A program made the translations under genes and the position numbers. Shown here piece after piece: positions 8,189 to 16,881 of a stretch of 35,721 nt of DNA. Where the stretch lies: NCBI GenBank assembly GCA_039680175.1, contig JBDKTO010000096.1, positions 1 to 35,721 of the forward strand, in the 5' to 3' direction. Every line of letters starts with the position of its first letter. Within the stretch, counting starts at the first letter, position 1. The DNA comes from Veillonellales bacterium. Lineage in GTDB: Bacteria; Bacillota; Negativicutes; JAAYSF01. The notes under the pieces are model-generated. The model saw nothing but the letters and a program-made list of their open reading frames with translations, had not been told where the DNA came from and did not search any database.

Positions 8189-9260
8189 ACTGCAGGTTTT
8201 GTTTGCAGCGCAGGAGTCGGCAGAGGGTGTAAATCAGACGAGTATATACACCGCCGGTATGAAGTAAGGCTTGCTTGATGTTTTGCTGGCTTGGCAGTTC
8301 GGTTTTCGGGTCCGACAAATACATAGCAAACAGTCCCTGGACCACGGTGCGGGTAAATACCGGATGGGAAAGGGAGGCCGCCTGCCGCAGGGCCTGCTGC
8401 CCGAAATAGGTAAGACGGGACATTTTCTGCTGTTCACTTTCATAGTAAGATACGAAGTTCAGGTCGCCATTTTTTTCGTCTTCAACGGTATCAATAAAGT
8501 AGTCCAGCAGGATATGGAAACCGCTGATCCAGGGAAAGTAGGCGCCGGATATCCGGGTGACTTCGGCTGCTGTTAAGGCTGGACTGCCGGCAGCGGCGCA
8601 AAGGGTGAACATTCCCAGGGTGGAGCCGGTGGCAGCGGCAAATTCCCAATCGGTAATTTCGGGATAGGCGCTGCTGTGGCGGTGGATCCACTGGGCCATT
8701 TTGGCTTCCCGGAGAGATTTGTCGATATGTTTGTATGTCTGTAACTCGCTGTACAATTCAGCCAGCCGCAGCACCTCCGGTTTTACCAGTTCATAGGCCG
8801 GCAGCCGGGACGTCTGCTGCCGGCAGGTTTCAACCAAGGTCTCCAGGTAACCGCCGTCGTCTTTGAAGGGATAATATCGGTAGAAATCAGGCAGCGGTGC
8901 AGCGGGGTCAAGGGCGCAGGTCATTGCCAGGTGCAATTGGCGAAAGGCCTGTTCATCCGTAATGCCGGTTCGATCGCACAGATTGTCCAAATAATCGCTG
9001 ATGGTCTGCAGGGCAACTACCAGACGGACGAAGTCCGGCATAGCTACCCCCGGATACAGACTATAGACACTGCCTCCTTGACAGTGAAATTTTTTATCCC
9101 GCATACTGGCTAAAGCCTGCTCTCGTAGCGCAGGACCGCTGTGCTGCGTTGCATACTGGCGCCAATAGGCAAGTTCCTGATTGACGACCGGAAACACGTT
9201 GCCGATGAATTGGTGAAGTAGGCGGACACTGCAAGCGGTGTCAGCAAGGGAAGGAAACAT
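8187..9260 (-). CDS. ytpB: DUF2600 / YtpB-like tetraprenyl-beta-curcumene synthase family protein
   Basis: A 357-residue all-helical protein matching the DUF2600/YtpB family, whose B. subtilis member cyclises C35 prenyl diphosphate to tetraprenyl-beta-curcumene. Visible family blocks are HCQGGSVYSLYPG (about 59-71), the acidic QTISDYLDNLCDR (about 85-97), YKHIDKSLREAKM, and a second acidic cluster LLDYFIDTVEDEKNGDLN (about 251-268). These Asp-rich helices are expected to bind Mg-diphosphate. The Shine-Dalgarno CGGAGGC precedes the ATG at 9260, and a good promoter lies just upstream. No squalene-hopene-type cyclase is adjacent, so the product may be used elsewhere. The family call is secure; the exact substrate is inferred. 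Confidence 0.85.
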   Translation of the reverse strand: MFPSLADTACSVRLLHQFIGNVFPVVNQELAYWRQYATQHSGPALREQALASMRDKKFHCQGGSVYSLYPGVAMPDFVRLVVALQTISDYLDNLCDRTGITDEQAFRQLHLAMTCALDPAAPLPDFYRYYPFKDDGGYLETLVETCRQQTSRLPAYELVKPEVLRLAELYSELQTYKHIDKSLREAKMAQWIHRHSSAYPEITDWEFAAATGSTLGMFTLCAAAGSPALTAAEVTRISGAYFPWISGFHILLDYFIDTVEDEKNGDLNFVSYYESEQQKMSRLTYFGQQALRQAASLSHPVFTRTVVQGLFAMYLSDPKTELPSQQNIKQALLHTGGVYTRLIYTLCRLLRCKQNLQ

Positions 9261-9289
9261 GGCTGCCTCCGAAAGGTTAAGATAATTCT

Positions 9290-9318
9290 ATTGTACCCGT
9301 TTTTGTTTCATTTTTGCA
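9290..9318 (-). promoter_or_regulatory. Sigma-A type promoter of the ytpB-like gene
   Basis: Read on the minus strand: TTGCAA (9318-9313), 17-base spacer, TACAAT (9295-9290), about 30 bases before the start codon. Both hexamers are near consensus. Confidence 0.65.
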
Positions 9319-9353
9319 AGAAAAAGACTGTGACCAGAGTACTGCGATTTGAT

Positions 9354-11042
9354 TTACGGAGAATCATAATTATAAAGCTTGATGTGGTTATACAGTGTAC
9401 TTAAGGATATATGGAGAGCTTGGGCAGCGGCTTTTTTCCCTGATGTTGTGAGTCCGTATTTTTTTAATGCCCGGGTTATCATCACTTTTTCCACTTCGTC
9501 CAAAGGCGTAATTTCTTCTGTTGGCAGCGACGACTGCAAAGGAAATGCGGAATATATAAACTGCAGGTTTTTCGGGGTAATAATGTTGTTATCACATAAT
9601 GTAAAGGCTCGGATGAGAACGTTCTCCAATTCGCGGACGTTTCCCGGCCAGGAATAGTTAATCAGCAGCTTAAGGCTGTCATCAGGAATCAGGGGGACCG
9701 GTTTTTTGAATTTTTTTGCAATTTTTGCCATAAGGTAGTTCGTCAGTGCCGGGATATCGTCTTTCCGCTCACACAGGGGGGAAAGGTTGATTGCAATCAC
9801 CTGGAGACGATAAAACAAGTCTTCACGGAAAGTTCCTTTGCGCACCATTTTTTCTAAATCCTTATTGGTTGCCGCTATAATTCTGGCGTCAATGGGAATG
9901 CGCTGATTACTGCCCAGACGCTCTATTTCCTTTTCCTGGAGAACCCGGAGAAGTTTAGCCTGGACGTTAAAATTTAGATCACCGATTTCATCTAAAAATA
10001 GAGTGCCTTGATCCGCTAGTTGGAATTTTCCTATTTTAGGTTTATCGGCACCGGTGAAGGCGCCTTTCTCATGACCGAACAATTCGCTTTCTAATAAAGA
10101 ATCCGGGATGGAAGCGCAGTTTATTGAGATAAACGGCTTATTGCAGCGGGGACTTGCCTGGTGGATGGCGTTGGCTAAAATTTCCTTGCCGGTGCCGCTT
10201 TTTCCCGTGATCAGGATGGTTGAGTCACTGCTGGCTGCCCGTTTGCTAAGGTTGATGGCGGCCAGTAATTTTTTGTTGGTGCCAATTAAATCGTTAAAAG
10301 TATATTTGTGAGGTTTTGACTGATCGAGTTCTTGACTTAAGGACTCAATGAGGGCTTTACTCATTGAGAGCTCTTTGGAGAGACGAAGAATATCAGTGAC
10401 TTCCTGGAAAGTTACAACTGCACCGCGCAGGGTAGTGTTACGATAAATCGGTGCGCCGTTAGAGATGACATCGGCACAGGAGCCTATTGCCTGATTGCGG
10501 ACGCCCAGAGCCGCTCTTCCAGTTTGCAAAACTTGTTCTCCGGCTCCGTCCGGCGATACATCGCGAATGTTGGTGCCGATGCGATCCGAGGCATGGATTC
10601 CGGTTATTCGGGAGAATGCGGGGTTAATGTACTCAATAACACCCTGGGCATTAATAATTTGAACGCCATCGGCGGCGGCGTTTAATGCGCTAAGATATTT
10701 TAAACGTTTGTCTTCGCTGTCATTGAGCTGCTGCGTCAAGCTGCTGAATATTTCGCAAAACATGCGAGTTGCTTCGTAACTAATAATTTGTCCTAATTTG
10801 GTTTTAGACGGAGGAGGAGAAACTGGTGTGCCGGAACACAAAAAAATTAGCTGCGGCTCGTATTTCAAAAGGCCGTTAAAACTTTTTACGCGGGGAATGT
10901 TAAATTTGGTGCAATATTTTTCTATCAGCGGGGTGGAAGCTGCAGGAATATAGACTACATTTATGTTAAAATCCTGCATTTTATTAAAAAATGTAAGTAA
11001 AAATTCGGTTTCAGGAGACATTCCTGCTAACGCAATTTTCAT
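9354..11042 (-). CDS. Sigma-54 dependent transcriptional activator with PAS domain
   Basis: Bacterial enhancer-binding protein, 562 residues. Residues 1-80 form a Rossmann-like alpha/beta unit (MKIALAGMSPETEFLLTFF...) that I cannot name. A PAS domain spans about 113-225, and an AAA+ domain follows with Walker A GKSGTGKE (280-287), the sigma-54 contact loop GAFTGA (327-332) and Walker B GTLFLDEIGD (about 346-355). A Fis-type helix-turn-helix is at the C-terminus (KKAAAQALHISLSTLYNHI). All ATPase motifs are intact. It is transcribed divergently from the asd operon, whose promoter is a perfect sigma-54 site, so it is almost certainly that operon's activator. The small-molecule cue is unknown; the PAS or N-terminal domain would sense it. 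Confidence 0.94.
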   Translation of the reverse strand: MKIALAGMSPETEFLLTFFNKMQDFNINVVYIPAASTPLIEKYCTKFNIPRVKSFNGLLKYEPQLIFLCSGTPVSPPPSKTKLGQIISYEATRMFCEIFSSLTQQLNDSEDKRLKYLSALNAAADGVQIINAQGVIEYINPAFSRITGIHASDRIGTNIRDVSPDGAGEQVLQTGRAALGVRNQAIGSCADVISNGAPIYRNTTLRGAVVTFQEVTDILRLSKELSMSKALIESLSQELDQSKPHKYTFNDLIGTNKKLLAAINLSKRAASSDSTILITGKSGTGKEILANAIHQASPRCNKPFISINCASIPDSLLESELFGHEKGAFTGADKPKIGKFQLADQGTLFLDEIGDLNFNVQAKLLRVLQEKEIERLGSNQRIPIDARIIAATNKDLEKMVRKGTFREDLFYRLQVIAINLSPLCERKDDIPALTNYLMAKIAKKFKKPVPLIPDDSLKLLINYSWPGNVRELENVLIRAFTLCDNNIITPKNLQFIYSAFPLQSSLPTEEITPLDEVEKVMITRALKKYGLTTSGKKAAAQALHISLSTLYNHIKLYNYDSP

Positions 11043-11078
11043 GTAATACAGACACCGCCTACTATGTTGTAATTAACC

Positions 11079-11117
11079 AAAGAGGTTCAAGAAGATAACC
11101 GCTTCTTGAACCTCTTT
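11079..11117. terminator. 16-bp hairpin in the leader of the sigma-54 regulator gene
   Basis: Bases 11079-11094 pair perfectly with 11102-11117 around a 7-base loop. It lies 37 bases upstream of the regulator's ATG, between divergent genes. Short A/T runs flank it, so it could terminate a leader transcript or be an attenuator. Confidence 0.5.
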
Positions 11118-11244
11118 GTCCATTACTTTAAATTAATGCAATTATAACATAGCAATAAGCAAATGTCTATGAATTAGCGAGTTTTAATTTGTAAAAATTA
11201 GAAAACAATGCTTTTATCAGGAGAAAGAAGGGCTAGCGGCAAAA

Positions 11245-11267
11245 ATAATTATAATTTTTATAATTAT
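11245..11267. promoter_or_regulatory. AT-rich dyad, candidate upstream activator site
   Basis: Perfect 10-bp inverted repeat, ATAATTATAA (11245-11254) and TTATAATTAT (11258-11267), with a TTT spacer. Its centre is about 87 bp before the predicted transcription start of the sigma-54 promoter, a usual distance for an enhancer-binding protein. Binding by the divergent regulator is inferred. Confidence 0.5.
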
Positions 11268-11316
11268 CAGTTTAGATATTTGTCGAAAAAACAGTGAAAA
11301 ACGGGCATTTGAGAGT

Positions 11317-11333
11317 TGGCACGGATATTGCAT
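11317..11333 (+). promoter_or_regulatory. Sigma-54 (-24/-12) promoter of the asd operon
   Basis: TGGCACG-N4-TTGCAT, an exact match to the RpoN consensus with the invariant GG (11318-11319) and GC (11330-11331) correctly spaced. Transcription is predicted to start near 11343, leaving a leader of about 70 bases before asd. Confidence 0.93.
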
Positions 11334-11414
11334 AATCAATAGATGAGTAAGCGGATTCAGTTTGGAAACGTTTACAAAATTCAGAGTACCATTACATAGG
11401 AGGTTAGTCGGAAA

Positions 11415-12440
11415 ATGAAAAAGTACAATGTTGCTATTCTAGGAGCAACCGGAGCTGTAGGAACGGAGCTGCTCCGCATCCTTGAATCACGGAAGTTTCC
11501 TTTCAATGAACTGAAATTGTTGGCGTTGGAAGTGGGTACGGTAATTCCGTTTATGGGGAAAAATTATACTGTGGAAGAAGCAAATGCCGAGGCTTTTAAG
11601 GGGATTGATATCGCACTGTTTGCCGGGGGGCCGATTAGTAAAGTTATGGCACCGGAGGCTGTAAAAGCCGGTGCGGTCGTAATCGACAACAGCAGCACTT
11701 TCCGTATGGATCCGCAGGTTCCGCTGGTTATTCCGGAAGTCAATCCGGAAGATTTGGATCGGCATCATGGCATTATTGCTAATCCTAATTGTTCCACCAT
11801 CATTATGGTTATGGCGCTGAATCCGATTCATCAGCAGGCACAATTGCGCCGGGTTGTTGCTTCCACTTGTCAGGCTGTATCGGGAGCAGGTAAGGCAGCA
11901 ATTGATGAATTGAATAACCAGGCCCGGGATATATTGGCAGGCAAAGAACCGCAAGCTTCTATTTTACCGGTCGGCAGTTTGGAAAAGCATTATCCTGTGG
12001 CTTTTAACATTATTCCGCAGATTGATGTTTTTCACGAAGACGGCTATACCAAAGAGGACATGAAGCTCGTAAATGAAACAAGAAAGATTATGCATTTGCC
12101 GGATCTGCGAATTACGGTAACGACTACGAGAGTGCCGGTGATCCGCAGCCATTCGGAATTCCTTAATATTGAAACGGAAAAGAAATTGACGGTTCCTGAA
12201 ACAAAAGAGATATTGGCGAAAGCACCGGGAGTAATTGTAAAAGATAATCCGGCTAAGCAGGAATATCCTATGCCCGCCTTTACTTCCGGACTGGACGAAG
12301 TTTTTGTCGGCAGAATCCGGGAAGACAATACGGTTCCGGCCGGCTTGAATCTCTGGGTAGTGGGCGATCAGATCCGTAAAGGCGCTGCCCTCAATGCGGT
12401 ACAGATTGCTGAAAAAATGATTGAAAGAAACCTCATTTAA
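11415..12440 (+). CDS. asd: Aspartate-semialdehyde dehydrogenase
   Basis: NADP-dependent enzyme interconverting L-aspartyl-4-phosphate and L-aspartate-4-semialdehyde; 341 residues, normal length. Seen: the nucleotide-binding GATGAVGTELLR at about 10-21, the catalytic Cys126 in IANPNCST, GAGKAAIDELNNQ, and the late RVPVIRSHSE block with the catalytic His. The Shine-Dalgarno AGGAGG is 10-15 bases before ATG 11415. It is the first gene of a 12-gene unit under a sigma-54 promoter, unusual for a biosynthetic asd. The reaction is reversible, so in this context it may oxidise the semialdehyde to aspartyl phosphate. Confidence 0.95.
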   Translation: MKKYNVAILGATGAVGTELLRILESRKFPFNELKLLALEVGTVIPFMGKNYTVEEANAEAFKGIDIALFAGGPISKVMAPEAVKAGAVVIDNSSTFRMDPQVPLVIPEVNPEDLDRHHGIIANPNCSTIIMVMALNPIHQQAQLRRVVASTCQAVSGAGKAAIDELNNQARDILAGKEPQASILPVGSLEKHYPVAFNIIPQIDVFHEDGYTKEDMKLVNETRKIMHLPDLRITVTTTRVPVIRSHSEFLNIETEKKLTVPETKEILAKAPGVIVKDNPAKQEYPMPAFTSGLDEVFVGRIREDNTVPAGLNLWVVGDQIRKGAALNAVQIAEKMIERNLI

Positions 12441-12472
12441 AGAAAGTAAAGAAAAGAAAGGAGGCTGGGTGA

Positions 12473-13681
12473 ATGAAACTGCTGGTTCAAAAATTTGGCG
12501 GAACTTCGGTTAGCACGCCTGAACGCAGGCAGCAAGCGGCGCAAAAAATACTGCAGGCGGTAAAAGACGGCTACAGCCCGGTTGTGGTGGTATCTGCGCC
12601 GGGAAGGATCGGCGAGCCCTATGCTACCGATACGTTAATACAAACAGCCAAACAGGAATGCCCGGCTATTGAGAAGCGGGAACTGGATATGATCATGTCC
12701 TGCGGCGAGATTATCGCCGGGGTGATTGTTACGGGAACGCTGAAAAATTCCGGACTGGATGCGGTGCTGCTAACCGGGCAGCAGGCTGGTATTATTACGA
12801 CCTGCCGTCATGGTAATGCGCAAATCCTTCATATCCGGCCGGATGCCATACTGAAACACGCGGCAGAAGGCAAGGTCGTGGTTGTAGCAGGTTTTCAGGG
12901 AATCAGCGAAGACGGCGATATCACAACGCTGGGCCGCGGCGGCAGCGATACGACGGCTGCTGCCATCGGGGCGGCGATTCAGGCCGCCGCAGTCGATATT
13001 TATACCGATGTGAACGGCATGATGACAGCCGATCCCCGGATCGTTTCCGATGCTCGTACTATTCCGGCAATCTCTTATGAAGCGGCCTATCAAATGGCGG
13101 TTCAGGGAGCTAAAGTGATTCATCCCCGGGCTGTCGAGATTTCCATGCGGTATAATATTCCCCTCAATGTAAAATGCACTTTTTCGGAGGAGGCAGGCAC
13201 AGCAATTTCCAATGATTCAGCCGGGATGATTGAGCGTCCGAAAAATTTTGCAACGATTGGCATTGCGCAGCAAAAAGGCTACGGCGTGTTAAAACTGCAT
13301 AATGGAGATGGGTTTAATCATGCCAATACCCAGGCTGTATTTAAGGAATTGGCAGCTACCGGCGGGGATAAGGACTTTATGGGCGTGACGGAAAATGATA
13401 TTGAGATCGTTGCCGAAGAACCAGTGATTGAAGCCATCGGGGAGATTTGCTCAACGGAAGGAATCGAAATTCAGGAAAAGAGAACAGGCTGTGTAAAGAT
13501 TTCTCTGATTGGGCGGTATGCATCGGATGATGCCGGCTTGTTCAGCACTTTCGTGGAAATGTTTTACCGCCATAACATTAAAGTGTTATGTACCTTTACC
13601 GGTACCTCTTCCATATCCGGCCTTGTAGAGACAGAAGCCATGGAGGCAGCGGTTCAGGCGATCCATCAGGATTTGTTTTAA
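12473..13681 (+). CDS. dapG: Aspartate kinase, DapG-like
   Basis: A 402-residue aspartokinase interconverting aspartate + ATP and aspartyl phosphate. Seen: KFGGTSV at 7-13, the DapG-type PYATDTLI and MSCGEII blocks, AGFQGISEDGDITTLGRGGSDTTAAA with the catalytic loop, and TDVNGMMTADPR. Two C-terminal ACT repeats (about 265-400) are present. The effector-binding turn, usually like GISVDFFNI in DapG proteins, reads GGDKDFMGV here, so feedback control may be altered. The order asd-dapG-dapA matches the end of the B. subtilis spoVF operon. It follows asd by 32 bases, with ribosome site AAAGGAGGC. Confidence 0.93.
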   Translation: MKLLVQKFGGTSVSTPERRQQAAQKILQAVKDGYSPVVVVSAPGRIGEPYATDTLIQTAKQECPAIEKRELDMIMSCGEIIAGVIVTGTLKNSGLDAVLLTGQQAGIITTCRHGNAQILHIRPDAILKHAAEGKVVVVAGFQGISEDGDITTLGRGGSDTTAAAIGAAIQAAAVDIYTDVNGMMTADPRIVSDARTIPAISYEAAYQMAVQGAKVIHPRAVEISMRYNIPLNVKCTFSEEAGTAISNDSAGMIERPKNFATIGIAQQKGYGVLKLHNGDGFNHANTQAVFKELAATGGDKDFMGVTENDIEIVAEEPVIEAIGEICSTEGIEIQEKRTGCVKISLIGRYASDDAGLFSTFVEMFYRHNIKVLCTFTGTSSISGLVETEAMEAAVQAIHQDLF

Positions 13682-13721
13682 AGGGGATTATTTCCCCAAT
13701 ATAGAATAGGGAGGAAGAAAG

Positions 13722-14612
13722 ATGAAATCATTTGGCAGAGTATTAACCGCAATGATTACACCGTTTCACGAGGATTTGACTGTTGACTACGAGGGAGCGG
13801 CTAATTTAGCCCGCTATTTGGTGGCCAACGGTTCAGACGGCCTGGTGGTGGCCGGCAGCACCGGTGAAGCGGCGACGCTGACGGAGGAGGAACGCTTGCA
13901 TCTCTTTTCCACCGTCCTGGATGCGGTAGGGGATCAGGCAGCTGTGATCGGCGGAACAGGGAACAATAATACAGCATCTACCGTTCAATTTTCCCGTAAG
14001 GCGGCAAAACTGGGGCTGCACGGTGTATTAGTGGCCGCGCCTTACTATAATAAGCCGACGCAGAAAGGAATATATCAGCATATTGCGGCAGTGGCCGATG
14101 CGGTGGATACGCCGATTGTAGTGTACAATATTCCGGGCAGAACAGGCGTCAACATTTTGCCGGAGACCGCATTGAAACTGGCTGCATTGCCGAATGTAAA
14201 GGCCATTAAGGAATCCAGCGGCAATTTAGAACAAATTGCTGCGATTATCCGGCAGAAACCGGCAGATGTGGCTGTCTATTCCGGTGATGATGCATTGACT
14301 TTGCCGATATTGTCTATTGGCGGTCAGGGAATTGTCAGCGTGGCGTCCCATATTGTGGGCAATGAAATCAAGGCAATGGTCGACGCTTATCAGGCAGGAC
14401 GGGTAGCGGAAGCCAGAGACATGCATTTGAAATTACTGCCAATATTTAAAGTTTTATTTATTACGACGAATCCAATTCCGGTAAAATCTGCCGTTAGCCT
14501 GCTTGGCTTATCTACCGATAAGTTGAGGCTGCCATTGACGACAGCAGAAGCGGACGAGGTCGCCAAGATTAGGCAAGCGATGCTGGAAGCTGGGTTAACG
14601 ATCAAGGGATAG
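13722..14612 (+). CDS. dapA: 4-hydroxy-tetrahydrodipicolinate synthase
   Basis: Class I aldolase condensing pyruvate with aspartate semialdehyde; 296 residues. The active-site set is complete: Schiff-base Lys163 in AIKESSGN, Tyr135 in YNIPGRTG, Arg140, Tyr109 in PYYNKP, and Ser46-Thr47 in GSTGE. This pattern is genuine DapA rather than a hydroxyproline-pathway deaminase of the same fold. The Shine-Dalgarno GGGAGGAAG precedes ATG 13722. Within this operon it could act in the retro-aldol direction, releasing pyruvate and aspartate semialdehyde. Confidence 0.94.
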   Translation: MKSFGRVLTAMITPFHEDLTVDYEGAANLARYLVANGSDGLVVAGSTGEAATLTEEERLHLFSTVLDAVGDQAAVIGGTGNNNTASTVQFSRKAAKLGLHGVLVAAPYYNKPTQKGIYQHIAAVADAVDTPIVVYNIPGRTGVNILPETALKLAALPNVKAIKESSGNLEQIAAIIRQKPADVAVYSGDDALTLPILSIGGQGIVSVASHIVGNEIKAMVDAYQAGRVAEARDMHLKLLPIFKVLFITTNPIPVKSAVSLLGLSTDKLRLPLTTAEADEVAKIRQAMLEAGLTIKG

Positions 14613-14626
14613 GGGAGGACATCACA

Positions 14627-15364
14627 TTGATCATTACAGGGGGAACAACAAACTATGGAGCGGAGATCGGGATTATTATGCTGGATACCATCTTTCCGCG
14701 TATTGTCGGCGATATTGGAAATGCCGGAACCTTTTCTTTTCCCGTGCGATATAAGACGGTTCACCGTGCTTTCCCTACTAAAGTAGTGCTGGAAAACGAT
14801 GCGGCTTTACTCAGTGGATTTATTGCGGCCGCTCGCGAACTGGAAGCTGAGGGAGTGAGGGCGCTCACTACAAGCTGCGGTTTTTTGGCTGTTTATCAGC
14901 AGGAATTAGCTGCTGCGGTATCAATACCGGTGTTTGCCTCCAGTTTGTTGCAGGTACCCCTGGTGGAAAGAATGATCGCTCCGAATCGAAAAGTTGTGAT
15001 TGTAACGGCTCACAAAGGGAAGCTGAGTTCCCGGCATTTGCTGGGAACAGGCATTACCGGGGAGCCGCCGGTTATTGTTGGTATGGAGGAAAAACCGGAA
15101 TTTTATCAAACCTTTGTTATGCAAAAAACGACCATGGATCTGGATAAGGTTAGGGAAGAAGTGGAAGAAACGGCTTGTAAAATTAAGGAAAATTATCGGG
15201 AAGCCGGGGCCATTGTCCTTGAGTGTACGAATTTACCACCCTTTAGATCTATTTTTCAGCAAGTTACCGGGTTGCCGGTGTTCGATATAACAACGCTTGT
15301 TAATTATATTCATCATAGCCTGAACTGGACCAGACAAGTGGATACCGGAAGAATGCATGTATAA
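14627..15364 (+). CDS. Asp/Glu/hydantoin racemase superfamily protein
   Basis: A 245-residue cofactor-independent racemase-like protein. The two cysteines expected as the acid/base pair are visible: Cys84 in TTSCGF and Cys200 in LECTNLPP. The N-terminal TGGTTNYGAEIGI and central TAHKGKL also fit the superfamily. The start is a TTG at 14627, 8 bases after AGGGGAGG; no ATG fits. It lies 14 bases after dapA, so translation is probably coupled. Substrate is unknown: it may racemise the imported amino acid, or an intermediate such as aspartate, or the family's AMDase/maleate-isomerase-type chemistry may apply. Confidence 0.8.
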   Translation: MIITGGTTNYGAEIGIIMLDTIFPRIVGDIGNAGTFSFPVRYKTVHRAFPTKVVLENDAALLSGFIAAARELEAEGVRALTTSCGFLAVYQQELAAAVSIPVFASSLLQVPLVERMIAPNRKVVIVTAHKGKLSSRHLLGTGITGEPPVIVGMEEKPEFYQTFVMQKTTMDLDKVREEVEETACKIKENYREAGAIVLECTNLPPFRSIFQQVTGLPVFDITTLVNYIHHSLNWTRQVDTGRMHV

Positions 15365-15410
15365 GAGACGGTTGCGGAGCATCAAATAAATAAACGGGAG
15401 ATGAGTCGAA

Positions 15411-16859
15411 GTGGAAATTACCGAAGTCGGGAAAATTGCATTATGGATATTGGCAATCTTAATTCCGATCCAGTTGATCATCGGTGCTGTGGTATCCCGA
15501 AAAAGCGGCCAGGATGCAAGCCACTATTTTATTAGCGGCAAACAACTTCCTTTCATTTTGGTTTTCTTTACTGATTTTGCCACTGTCATGGGAGTGGGAA
15601 ATTTTGTCGGATATGCCGGCAAAGGCTATGATATAGGGTTGAGTCAGCTGTGGATGATGGCCGGTGAGCAAGGCAGCAAGATCGTGTTTGCTTTGTGTCT
15701 GGCTGGAATTATCGGTCGTTATGCGTATACGACCATTAATGAATTTTTGGAAAAAGAACTGTTTCATGATAAATGGCTGAGAGCTATCGGTGGGATTTTG
15801 ATGACATTGCCGATGATCTGCTGGACAGGAGCTCAGGCTATCGGCATCGGCTTTATTTTGTCCGGCATTATGGGAGTGGATCCTACTACCGGTATTTGGA
15901 TTGCTGCTTTGACGGCGATTCTGTATACTGTTATGGGCGGCATGTGGGCCATTGCCTGGACCGATGTGGTGCAGGGAGTTATCCGGGTCATTGTCGGCTT
16001 CGTCTTTTTCGGAGTTGTCTATGCCGGGGTTCATGGTTTCGGCGGAATCGCGAATGCTGTTGCGGCAAGCGCTAAACCGGAGATGCTTGAAGTCAATGGT
16101 ATTGGGTTTTGGGCAGCCGTTGCTTTATTCTTAACTCCGGTGTGCGGACAGTTTACCGACCAGGCTTGGTGGCAGCGCTGTTATGCGGCAAAAGACAGCA
16201 AAACTGCCAGAAACGGATTTTTAACGACAGCAGTAATGGCAGTCATTATGTGCTCGGCCAGTATCATGGTCGGTATGGCCGCCTATACATTAAATCCGGA
16301 TCTCCCCAAAGCGGATATGGCCTTTTCCTGGCTTATGGCTAATTATATGAATCCGTGGCTGTCGGCGCTGCTGGTGGTTACGATTATCGGTGCTGATATG
16401 ACTGTATCTGCCGGGCGGCTGAATTCCGGCGTTACGTTATTGATCATGGATGTTATCAAACCATTGATTGCTCCCCATATGGCTGATAAAAAATTGGTCG
16501 ATATGGGAAGATGGCTGACATTGGTTTTGGGTATTTTTGCTGTGGCTGTTGCCCTGGCTTTTCCGTCCGTCCTTTCAGCTGCTTTATTTGGTTACGCGGT
16601 TACAGGCGGCGGTTTATTCATCCCGCTTATCTTAGGGCTGGCCTGGAAGGATCAGAATGGCAAAACGTATGTTACTAAAAACGCGGTTATGTGGTCGCTG
16701 ATTATTGCCGGTGGTACTGCGGCTGTTATTCAGTACATGCCTGCCAACGCCACGATATTCCGCGGCGGGATTGTACCTGGGGTTTTGATTTCCCTGGTAT
16801 TAACGGTTGGTATCAGCTTGTTTGAAAGACAGTCGCAAAAGACTACTATAAGCGGTTAA
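15411..16859 (+). CDS. Sodium:solute symporter family transporter (SSS)
   Basis: A 482-residue membrane protein with about 13 hydrophobic helices. It has SSS hallmarks: a SGKQLPF-type loop after the first helix, FATVMGVGNFVGYAGKGYD in the second, and MGGMWAIAWTDVVQG in the middle. The family uses the Na+ gradient to import proline, pantothenate, sugars or carboxylates. Start is GTG 15411 behind GGGAGATGAG. Its position in a sigma-54 operon between a racemase-like gene and a dehydrogenase suggests that it imports the pathway's substrate, which sequence alone does not reveal. Confidence 0.92.
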   Translation: MEITEVGKIALWILAILIPIQLIIGAVVSRKSGQDASHYFISGKQLPFILVFFTDFATVMGVGNFVGYAGKGYDIGLSQLWMMAGEQGSKIVFALCLAGIIGRYAYTTINEFLEKELFHDKWLRAIGGILMTLPMICWTGAQAIGIGFILSGIMGVDPTTGIWIAALTAILYTVMGGMWAIAWTDVVQGVIRVIVGFVFFGVVYAGVHGFGGIANAVAASAKPEMLEVNGIGFWAAVALFLTPVCGQFTDQAWWQRCYAAKDSKTARNGFLTTAVMAVIMCSASIMVGMAAYTLNPDLPKADMAFSWLMANYMNPWLSALLVVTIIGADMTVSAGRLNSGVTLLIMDVIKPLIAPHMADKKLVDMGRWLTLVLGIFAVAVALAFPSVLSAALFGYAVTGGGLFIPLILGLAWKDQNGKTYVTKNAVMWSLIIAGGTAAVIQYMPANATIFRGGIVPGVLISLVLTVGISLFERQSQKTTISG

Positions 16860-16881
16860 GACAGTTTGCTGGGGCAGGGAA

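Noticed and set aside
11334-11414. Lysine riboswitch in the asd leader
   Set aside because: The leader is only about 70 bases, too short for the lysine aptamer, and no matching core was seen.
13722-14612. DapA homologue as a hydroxyproline-pathway deaminase
   Set aside because: The genuine DapA active-site residues (Ser-Thr pair, Tyr109, Tyr135, Arg140, Lys163) are all present.
15459-16034. 191-codon minus-strand frame inside the symporter gene
   Set aside because: Antisense to transmembrane-coding sequence; His/Asn-rich composition typical of a shadow frame.
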